Under the pieces are notes generated by a model. The model had not been told where the DNA came from, searched no databases, and saw only the letters and a list, made by a program, of their open reading frames with translations. This document shows, piece after piece, positions 1 to 6,085 of a stretch of 14,126 nucleotides of DNA. Both the position numbers and the translations under genes were made by a program. Source of the stretch: CAZLYK01 sp964563495 (GTDB taxonomy: Bacteria > Acidobacteriota > Blastocatellia > RBC074); NCBI GenBank assembly GCA_964563495.1, contig CAZLYK010000144.1:1-14126 (forward strand), in the 5' to 3' direction. Numbering within the stretch: the first letter of the stretch is position 1; each line of letters starts with the position of its first letter.

Positions 1-30
1 GGACGCGGTCGCACAAACGTGAAACTTGCT

Positions 31-134
31 ATAAACAGGATTATCTAAAAAGGATAGGTTGTGGTTGGCTACCAACCGACGTCATTTAAATAATCCGGTT
101 TAATCCGGCAAAATCCTGTTAATCCTGTCTATTT
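31..134 (-). repeat. Dispersed palindromic repeat, copy A (degenerate), abutting the lemA stop codon
   Basis: Read on the minus strand, the element starts directly after the lemA TAA with AAATAGACAGGATT, then ACAGGATTT, then two tandem CCGGATTA-type units (plus-strand TAATCCGG at 91-98 and 101-108). This core (about 91-134) matches the start of the element at 12394-12483 over roughly 45 bases, with a few substitutions and one 1-base indel. The distal arm is decayed: only a single TAATCCTGT-type match remains (plus-strand ACAGGATTA at 35-43). A small separate hairpin, GGTTGG-CTA-CCAACC, lies inside it at 63-77. It probably acts as a transcript end for the lemA operon, but with decayed arms it is a weaker hairpin than copy B. 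Nothing else is visible in positions 1-30. Confidence 0.7.
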
Positions 135-734
<600 letters not shown>

Positions 735-777
735 AATTTCCTCCTGTTAGAATATCGTGGTTATCCCGGAAGCGTGT

Positions 778-1488
778 TCAGGACTCCATGTGATTGACCG
801 CCTCGATCATGCGAGAGAGAGAATCAAGATAGCCGGCAAACAGGTCCTGCGCTTCGAGCTCCATGAGCTCTTTCGGTTCATCGCGCAGAAGCAGAACGCG
901 GACCAGGGGGGAAGCGTCTATTTTCAGTCGCTCTCCGATCAGCCTCACCGTGGCCAGGCGACCGAGGGGAGGCTCCTCGCCGATCAACTCAAGCACCGGC
1001 CGCAAAAATCTCACGAAACTGACCACGCTCTCGGTCATCAATCTGGTCAGATCGTGAGCCGAGGCGCTGGCTGGAAGATAGAGCGAGCGCAACCGCAAGA
1101 GCTTGCCGCGCAACTCGTGCTCGGTCTGCCATCGTAAATTGACCTTCGAGACCTCCTCGTTCCGGAGCAGATCCAAGCCGTAGAGCACCTGGTAAGCCCG
1201 CTTCATCATGCTGAACTCGATCGGGTAAACGTCGAATGAGTCCTTGAACTCGCTCGCCATAAAAAATGTCGGCATGGCATAACCCGAGGATGTCCACCAT
1301 TGGACGATTGGCCGGACGCGATGCAGGTCGTTGGCTGCCAGTCTCCTGGTCACGATGACGAGCTGGTAATCCGTCTTTTTTGGATTACCCGGCGCGGCTA
1401 TGGCCGAACCATAGACGATGACCGAAACCAGATTCTCGTCTTCCACCGATCTCAACCGAGCCACCAGCTCATTAAATTGTCCATCCAT
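778..1488 (-). CDS. Nucleotidyltransferase-fold protein with helical C-terminal domain
   Basis: The 236-residue protein begins with a Pol-beta-type nucleotidyltransferase core. The strand-turn VIVYGSA gives the Gly27-Ser28 motif; it is followed by an acidic site at Asp40-Tyr41-Gln42 and a later PIEF motif with Glu91. In active members of the fold the second motif is normally D-x-D/E; here the second carboxylate appears to be Gln42, so catalysis may be weakened or lost. Residues from about 115 on are helical (ELRGKLLRLRSLYL and beyond), a common partner of such domains. No membrane segment or signal peptide is visible, so the protein should be cytoplasmic, unlike its operon neighbours. The ATG is preceded by AGAGG about nine bases upstream, and it starts 18 bases after the TPM gene stop. 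The substrate is unknown; antibiotic modification cannot be claimed from this sequence. Confidence 0.75.
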   Translation of the reverse strand: MDGQFNELVARLRSVEDENLVSVIVYGSAIAAPGNPKKTDYQLVIVTRRLAANDLHRVRPIVQWWTSSGYAMPTFFMASEFKDSFDVYPIEFSMMKRAYQVLYGLDLLRNEEVSKVNLRWQTEHELRGKLLRLRSLYLPASASAHDLTRLMTESVVSFVRFLRPVLELIGEEPPLGRLATVRLIGERLKIDASPLVRVLLLRDEPKELMELEAQDLFAGYLDSLSRMIEAVNHMES

Positions 1489-1506
1489 CTTTGTCGCCTC
1501 TTCTAT

Positions 1507-2373
1507 TTACCAGCTATCACTGGCGCCGCCCCCACCGCTGCTGCCGCCTCCAAATCCTCCCCAGCCTCCGCCACCGCCACCACCACCACCCCCGCCCCAG
1601 TCACCCCATCCGCCCGAGCCTCCGATCGAGCCACCGCCAAAATTCCCGCCCCCGCGATTGAAGATAATCGGATAGAGCCACCACAGATTTCCGCCGGCTC
1701 TGCCGCCGGGTCCGCCGGGACGGTTGCGATTGGATCGCGCCAGCGCCGACATGAGAATAATAAAGATAATGAAGAAGACCACGATCATTAAAAGCCTTTT
1801 GCCGCTGATCTCCACTCCCTGGTCCCGATCACCGTAGGCATAACTGAGGTCTTCAATCCCCTCCAGCGAGATATTCCATTTCTGCGCCAGAGTGTCGACC
1901 AGTGTCCGGGCTCCGACATACATCCCCTGCGAATACTGTCCTTGCTGCAGAAACGGACGCATCCGCCGGATGAGCTCCCCAGCCAGCCCGTCCGGCAGAT
2001 CGCCCTCCAGCCCGTACCCTACCTCCAGCCTCGTCTTGCGATCCTGCAGAGCGACCAGCAATAACGCACCCTTATTCTTGTTCTCACCGCTCTTGGCGCC
2101 TACCCCCCAGGCGCGGTAGAGCCCGATCGCATAGTCCTCAACCGGCCGCCCCTCCAGCGATTGAACCGTGACCACGGCGATCTGCGCCCCGGTCTTCCTC
2201 TCAAAATTATTCAAGATGGTTTCGATTCGCTGCTCGGTCTCCGCGTCGATCACGTTGGCGAAGTCGTTGACATGTCCAACATAGGCCGGGAATTTCTGCC
2301 GTCCTTTAACCTCCGGTCCGACACACACCATGACCAACAAGAGGGTCACGAGCAACTTCTGTGGTGATTTCAT
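1507..2373 (-). CDS. TPM-domain (YgcG family) membrane protein with Gly-rich C-terminus
   Basis: From the chosen ATG the protein has 288 residues. It has a signal peptide (1-24), a TPM domain at about 32-155 (FANVIDAETEQRI, TGAQIAVVTV, YAIGLYRAWGVG, KGALLLVALQDRKTRLEVGYGLEG, ILR-like RRMRPFLQQGQY), one membrane segment at about 193-211, and a long tail of Gly, Ser and Trp including 11 consecutive glycines (260-270). This is the usual YgcG arrangement: the TPM domain is exported and tethered to the inner membrane. The family's biochemical role is unsettled, and reported TPM phosphatase activity in plants need not apply. The frame stays open upstream to a TTG at 2409 and an ATG at 2400, but those overlap a good -35 box and would give an odd signal peptide, so ATG 2373 is preferred. 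It is the first gene of the operon with the nucleotidyltransferase and lemA. Confidence 0.88.
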   Translation of the reverse strand: MKSPQKLLVTLLLVMVCVGPEVKGRQKFPAYVGHVNDFANVIDAETEQRIETILNNFERKTGAQIAVVTVQSLEGRPVEDYAIGLYRAWGVGAKSGENKNKGALLLVALQDRKTRLEVGYGLEGDLPDGLAGELIRRMRPFLQQGQYSQGMYVGARTLVDTLAQKWNISLEGIEDLSYAYGDRDQGVEISGKRLLMIVVFFIIFIILMSALARSNRNRPGGPGGRAGGNLWWLYPIIFNRGGGNFGGGSIGGSGGWGDWGGGGGGGGGGGWGGFGGGSSGGGGASDSW

Positions 2374-2380
2374 TGCGCTG

Positions 2381-2409
2381 CTTATACGACACTCACTCAT
2401 CACTGTCAA
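2381..2409 (-). promoter_or_regulatory. Sigma-70-like promoter of the TPM-lemA operon, giving a leaderless mRNA
   Basis: On the minus strand a perfect TTGACA (2409-2404) is followed by a 17-base spacer and TATAAG (2386-2381, five of six matches to TATAAT). The start site would fall about seven bases on, at 2374-2373, which is the A of the ATG or its neighbour. No Shine-Dalgarno sequence precedes that ATG, in line with leaderless initiation. This is inferred from consensus matching only. Confidence 0.6.
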
Positions 2410-2485
2410 TCTTCACCCCCCGTAATCTTAACCCATATCGTCCTGGACAGGATGTTGACAGGCTGGTTGAGTAAAAAAATCGAGT

Positions 2486-2515
2486 TTGACAGGGGAGGCG
2501 TGTAAAAGTTACAAT
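2486..2515 (+). promoter_or_regulatory. Sigma-70-like promoter of the lytic transglycosylase gene
   Basis: TTGACA (2486-2491), an 18-base spacer and TACAAT (2510-2515) form a strong consensus match. The predicted start is near 2522, leaving a leader of about 145 bases before the GTG codon. A second TTGACAGG copy lies 31 bases upstream (2455-2462) without a matching -10. The rest of the 2410-2665 region shows only a small TCCTG-GA-CAGGA palindrome at 2441-2452 and no gene. Confidence 0.65.
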
Positions 2516-2665
2516 CTGCCGGTCGTCGGCGTTCCTTTACAAGTCATCAACAACACACGGCAATCAGGTGCCATCTTGCCTACTTGACTGCACGCTGAAC
2601 GCAATCATCAACGACATTCCAATCATAATATTGCTGGGAATGAGAGAATTTCGGAGGACAATCTA

Positions 2666-4426
2666 GTGGAGAATAGTCAATTAGAGGCTGGATCACGCAG
2701 TTTGTGTGAACACCTCCCAGCCGCCTGCATATCGACCGTTGCCCTGGCCGTAATCTTGACAGGATCAATCTTCGCGCAGGGGCGCGGAGCGACTTCGACC
2801 AATACAGAGGTCCCGATTGAGGTTGCGAACCGCAATCTGGAGATTCAAAGAGTGATTGAGCGTTCGAGCGGATATTTCCAATCGGGCGAGGTCAATTTCA
2901 AGGACGGCAACTTTGAGAAGGCCCGGCGCGAGTATGATCGCGCGATCGACATTGTCCTGGAATCGGGGTTGGACATCCGCAGCGATGGACGCCTTGAGCA
3001 GCATTACCAGGCGCTGGTCGATCACGTCTTCCAGCGTCAGATGACGCTCATGACTGCCGCTCCGGCATCGGCCGTTCAGGTCGCTTACACGCCGGACAAT
3101 CAGCAACCAACTTCCGCGGCAGCTGCCCAGCAGGAGAAGAGCGGCGCCGATCGCGGATTCGGCCAACAAACTTATACTCCCTCCCCACTCGACGATCTGA
3201 CCAAACTCAAATTGACGGAGGAAGAGACGAAGGGCGCCACCGAAGAGCAGGTTGAATCGGCGGCGACCGCGGCCAGACTGGATTTCAAATTCAAGCCCAA
3301 TGCCCTGGTTCAGAGCTTCATCAACTACTATCTGGGACGTGGCCGCGCGACCATGGAGCAGGGGTTAAGACGGTCGGGTCGTTTCCTGGCCATGGCCAAG
3401 AAGATCTTCAAGGAGGAGAGTGTCCCCCAGGACCTCGTCTGGCTCGGCCAGGTTGAGAGCGCCTGGTCTCCGATCGCGCGTTCCTGGGCGGCAGCCGTTG
3501 GCCTTTGGCAGTTTGTCCCGGCCACCGGCGCCCGGTACGGCCTGCGCCAGGACTTCTATGTTGATGAGCGTTCGAGCTTCGAGAAGGCCACCCGCGCTTC
3601 GGCCCGCTACCTGAAATGGCTGGCCACCCGCTATGACGGCAACTGGGAACTGGCCATGGCTGCCTACAACTCCGGCGAGGGCCGGGTCGATTCGGCGATC
3701 GCGCGCTCAGGCTATGCCGATTTCTGGGAGATCTATACGCGCGGGTTGTTGCCGAACGAAACGCGCAACTACGTTCCAAATATTCTGGCCACAATCATCA
3801 TCGCCAAGAACCCGGAAAGTTACGGGTTCTCGGTCAAACCCGAACCGCCGCTGACCTTCGATTATGTCAAGGTCAATAACATGGTCGATCTGAAACTGGT
3901 GTCTGATGCGACCGATACCCCCTACGACTACCTGCTCGCGCTCAATCCGGAGTTGAAGCGCGGGTTGACGCCGCCGGGGATCGACCATCTGGTGCGCGTT
4001 CCGTCCGGCAAGGGCCGCGTGCTGCTGGCCGCGTTGGGTCGCATCCCAGCCGAGAAGCGCGCCAGCTGGCGCATGGTGACGGCTCAGGTCAACGATTCAT
4101 TCGAGACGATCAGCCGGAAGACCGGCGTCTCGGCGACAACCATCGAACAGGTCAATGGCGGCCAGATCAGGCCCGGCCAGAAAGTAATCCTTCCGTCCAG
4201 TGGCAGCGTCCGCAATGTCGTGTTTTCGTCTTCGCGCGGCGCTGCATCTACGAATTCCTCGACCAGGATGATCACCTACAAGGTCAAACCGGGAGAGAAC
4301 CTCGGCGACATCGCCGGTCGCTACAGCACCTCCGTGCGCGACATCGCGACGCTCAACCGGCTCGCCTCAACCGCCAGGTTGAGGGCCGGACAAGTCATCA
4401 AAGTCCCGGTTAAGTCGGCTCGATAA
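2666..4426 (+). CDS. MltD-like membrane/exported lytic murein transglycosylase with two LysM domains
   Basis: This 586-residue enzyme should cleave the glycan strands of peptidoglycan in the periplasm, forming 1,6-anhydromuramyl ends. It has a signal peptide with a long n-region (hydrophobic core about 19-36, likely cleavage after IFA), a TPR-like helical segment (55-125), a low-complexity Ala/Gln linker, and an SLT domain at about 250-380. The family motifs are intact: QDLVWLGQVESAW with catalytic Glu264, AVGLWQFVPATGARYGL, and AAYNSGEGRV (332-341), then NETRNYVPNILA. Two LysM-like glycan-binding domains follow at about 469-511 and 535-581. The order matches MltD, though the N-terminus differs, so the symbol is left blank. 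The start is GTG, with GGAGG eight bases upstream. It is a single-gene unit with its own promoter and converges on the winged-helix gene. Confidence 0.92.
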   Translation: MENSQLEAGSRSLCEHLPAACISTVALAVILTGSIFAQGRGATSTNTEVPIEVANRNLEIQRVIERSSGYFQSGEVNFKDGNFEKARREYDRAIDIVLESGLDIRSDGRLEQHYQALVDHVFQRQMTLMTAAPASAVQVAYTPDNQQPTSAAAAQQEKSGADRGFGQQTYTPSPLDDLTKLKLTEEETKGATEEQVESAATAARLDFKFKPNALVQSFINYYLGRGRATMEQGLRRSGRFLAMAKKIFKEESVPQDLVWLGQVESAWSPIARSWAAAVGLWQFVPATGARYGLRQDFYVDERSSFEKATRASARYLKWLATRYDGNWELAMAAYNSGEGRVDSAIARSGYADFWEIYTRGLLPNETRNYVPNILATIIIAKNPESYGFSVKPEPPLTFDYVKVNNMVDLKLVSDATDTPYDYLLALNPELKRGLTPPGIDHLVRVPSGKGRVLLAALGRIPAEKRASWRMVTAQVNDSFETISRKTGVSATTIEQVNGGQIRPGQKVILPSSGSVRNVVFSSSRGAASTNSSTRMITYKVKPGENLGDIAGRYSTSVRDIATLNRLASTARLRAGQVIKVPVKSAR

Positions 4427-4504
4427 TAGGTGCTAGCTGCCAGGCTGCAAGCTGCTGGGAGAAAAATCCTTCTCCCAGCAGCTTGCAGCTAACACCTATT
4501 ATTG
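4421..4504. terminator. Long hairpin between convergent genes, containing both stop codons
   Basis: The left arm (4424-4463) and right arm (4470-4501) pair at 31 of 32 positions around a six-base loop (AAATCC). The single mismatch is a C/T difference at the tenth position, and the left arm carries an eight-base bulge, CAGGCTGC (4441-4448). Pairing continues outwards with one wobble to 4421 and 4504. The TAA of the transglycosylase gene (4424-4426) and the TAA of the winged-helix gene (4501-4499) therefore form the base of the stem. There is no U-tract on either side, so it may end transcripts or block exonucleases rather than act as a canonical intrinsic terminator. Confidence 0.75.
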
Positions 4505-5695
4505 GTCCAAGACGTGATGGATGACGTATGAGACGTGGATCGGCACGCCGCCATTGACTTTCACTTTAAGCAGGATCTGGTAATAGTCGGGCAACTGCGG
4601 TGGCTCGCCCGGCGGCGCGATGTTGAGATGCGAGATCAGATCCTTGATGTATTTCGGTTGAGTGACATACTCGACCGCGGCCTGTGTGCCGAAGGTATTG
4701 ATACCCGCCAGGATCATCAGTCGATTGTTCTCGCTCAACCCTTTGAGCAGGCTGACCAACGCATAATCTTCCGAAATCTGGCTTGGCGAGGGACCGAACT
4801 GTTTCGCCGTGTAATATTCCGGTTCTCCCGGTTGGGGATTGGTGTTGATGATGCCGAGCCAGTTGTTCGGCTGCACTTTGTTTAAGGGGCGGAAGACGAA
4901 GTCCTGTTGTTGAGGCAGATCCTTGAGGAAGAGATTTTCTGCAGGCGAGCCGAGCGCGACGATGTTTTCGGTCTTCGCGTCATCCCAGCTCAGCAATAGA
5001 CTTCGTTTGACTCTGAATGAATGTCCGACTTTGGCGAAGAACTCGCTCAACAGATAGATTCCCATAGCCTCGCCGATGCCGGTGTAATGGTTGATCATCG
5101 GCAGCACCGGTTGCTCGGCTTGACCCATGGACTCCGACGACGCCGTCGACTCTTCGAAAAGAGTCAAACCGTGATGGAGCCTCATCCCGGTTTCGTATGT
5201 CCCGTGGAAGATGGTGTTGCTGAAGACGACGAGCAGAGGTTCCGGTGCGCGCAATACCTCACCCCAGAGCGGCGCCAGTTGCGACCGTAAGTCGGATTTC
5301 GCCGTTTCCTCAGCTTCGTAATTCGAAACGCGATCAGCCCGACTTACAGCACTCTCACTGGAAGCGGGGGAGAAGACCGGAGTATAGTGTCCTTTGGGCA
5401 GCTCGATTAAAATCTTGTCGTTTTTTCCTTCAGAAGCATAATACTCCCTCAACCTGGTGCGCAGTCTTCCGGCCTGCACCCGCACGACAGAATCGATGCG
5501 CGAATCATAATCGTCACCGCGACCGAGGACTTCAGAGGCGATGACATACTCCTTGAGCTGGCCATCCTGATCTTCAATCGCTTTTAGTCCGACAAATCTG
5601 AGGAAAGCCCTCAGACTGTCGGATCCGTGCAGAGTCGCGCTCTGAATCACTCGATCCAATTGCTGGAGCTTTTCCTCTTTGCTTAGCTCTGCCAT
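4499..5695 (-). CDS. Winged-helix domain protein with uncharacterised C-terminal domain; putative regulator
   Basis: The 398-residue protein has an N-terminal domain (about 1-110) with the pattern LRAFLRFVGLKAIE, QLKEYVIASEVLGRGDDYDSRID, VVRVQAGRLRTRLREYY and ILIELPKGHYTPVF. I recognise this as the winged-helix-type module common at the N-terminus of acidobacterial proteins; its last part resembles the recognition helix and wing of OmpR/CadC-type effector domains. After a short polar linker, residues about 145-398 form a second domain with motifs YTGIGEAMGIYLLSEFF, VALGSPAENLFLKDLP, SEDYALVSLLKGLSENNRLMILAGINTFGTQAAVEYV and a final KVNGGVP. I have no name for that domain. No membrane segment is visible, so a cytoplasmic one-component regulator is a reasonable inference; DNA binding is not proven. 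The ATG has only a weak ribosome site. It is divergent from the receptor gene. Confidence 0.75.
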   Translation of the reverse strand: MAELSKEEKLQQLDRVIQSATLHGSDSLRAFLRFVGLKAIEDQDGQLKEYVIASEVLGRGDDYDSRIDSVVRVQAGRLRTRLREYYASEGKNDKILIELPKGHYTPVFSPASSESAVSRADRVSNYEAEETAKSDLRSQLAPLWGEVLRAPEPLLVVFSNTIFHGTYETGMRLHHGLTLFEESTASSESMGQAEQPVLPMINHYTGIGEAMGIYLLSEFFAKVGHSFRVKRSLLLSWDDAKTENIVALGSPAENLFLKDLPQQQDFVFRPLNKVQPNNWLGIINTNPQPGEPEYYTAKQFGPSPSQISEDYALVSLLKGLSENNRLMILAGINTFGTQAAVEYVTQPKYIKDLISHLNIAPPGEPPQLPDYYQILLKVKVNGGVPIHVSYVIHHVLDQ

Positions 5696-5715
5696 AGCAA
5701 CCCGGGCAAATTATG

Positions 5716-5736
5716 CGTTACAGCCGTCGTGTAACG
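5716..5736. promoter_or_regulatory. Inverted repeat CGTTACA-N7-TGTAACG, candidate operator
   Basis: Perfect seven-base arms at 5716-5722 and 5730-5736 flank GCCGTCG. Further TGTAAC (5796-5801) and GGTAACC (5776-5782) sequences lie nearby, so GTAAC half-sites recur across the promoter region. The repeat is 20 bases from the start of the winged-helix gene and centred about 70 bases upstream of the predicted receptor transcription start. Binding by the winged-helix protein is inference; a leader stem-loop in that gene's mRNA is the alternative. Confidence 0.45.
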
Positions 5737-5780
5737 TATGGGCTTTGATCGCCGCCAAAAGGTGGAAATAAATAAGGTAA

Positions 5781-5813
5781 CCGTATAATACGGCATGTAA
5801 CACCCAAAGCCAA
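5781..5813. promoter_or_regulatory. Symmetrical, potentially bidirectional promoter between winged-helix and receptor genes
   Basis: CCGTATAATACGG (5781-5793) is a perfect palindrome around a central A. On the plus strand it contains a perfect -10, TATAAT (5784-5789), but no recognisable -35 17 bases upstream. On the minus strand it offers TATTAT (5790-5785), with TTGGCT (5813-5808) exactly 17 bases upstream, a fair -35. Predicted starts are near 5796 (plus, receptor) and 5778 (minus, winged-helix gene, leader about 83 bases). The assignment rests on consensus matching. Confidence 0.45.
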
Positions 5814-5898
5814 TTTATTCTACGCAAATAAGAATGTTGCGGCTCAACGACAACTTTGATCCCTCAAGATTTTCTTGGCTTTGCTGGGTTAAATTTAG

Positions 5899-5923
5899 TC
5901 TTCTGAACACTGCATTCAGAAGA
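5899..5923 (+). promoter_or_regulatory. Stem-loop 1 in the predicted receptor leader
   Basis: TCTTCTGAA (5899-5907) pairs perfectly with TTCAGAAGA (5915-5923) around the seven-base loop CACTGCA. It lies in the long non-coding stretch upstream of the receptor. It could be an RNA leader element or, as DNA, a protein-binding site. No T-tract follows. Confidence 0.45.
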
Positions 5924-5965
5924 TATCGACCGGTTCCGTCTTCCGACTGAACTCTCTCAAGTGTG

Positions 5966-6010
5966 CAAGCAGGCGATCGATTCTCGAGTCGCCTGCTTGT
6001 TTGTCTGTCT
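5966..6010 (+). terminator. Terminator-like stem-loop 2 in the receptor leader; possible attenuator
   Basis: CAAGCAGGCGA (5966-5976) pairs perfectly with TCGCCTGCTTG (5989-5999). The loop can extend the stem by TCGA-TTC-TCGA with one bulged G (5988). The 3' side is followed by TTTGTCTGTCT, which is T-rich but interrupted. It lies 75-120 bases upstream of the receptor ATG with no gene between, so if transcription starts near 5796 this hairpin must be read through. The remaining bases between 6011 and the ribosome site (6065-6071) show nothing more. Confidence 0.5.
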
Positions 6011-6085
6011 ACTCTACTACTTCCAACCAGACCGATTGGCTGAGCAAAGCCTTTCCGTCTCTAAAAGGAGGGGAAAACTTAACCT

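Noticed and set aside
1116..1134. Rx4H-like string (Arg119...His124) in the nucleotidyltransferase protein, recalling the HEPN RNase motif
   Set aside because: It sits at the start of the helical domain, not in the final helix as in HEPN proteins, so a chance match is more likely; no toxin-antitoxin pair is evident.
1418..1675. Plus-strand proline-rich open frame
   Set aside because: The poly-Pro stretch is the reverse complement of the Gly-rich tail of the TPM protein.
5856..5903. TTGATC and TTGGCT boxes as alternative receptor promoters
   Set aside because: No acceptable -10 hexamer lies 16-18 bases downstream of either.
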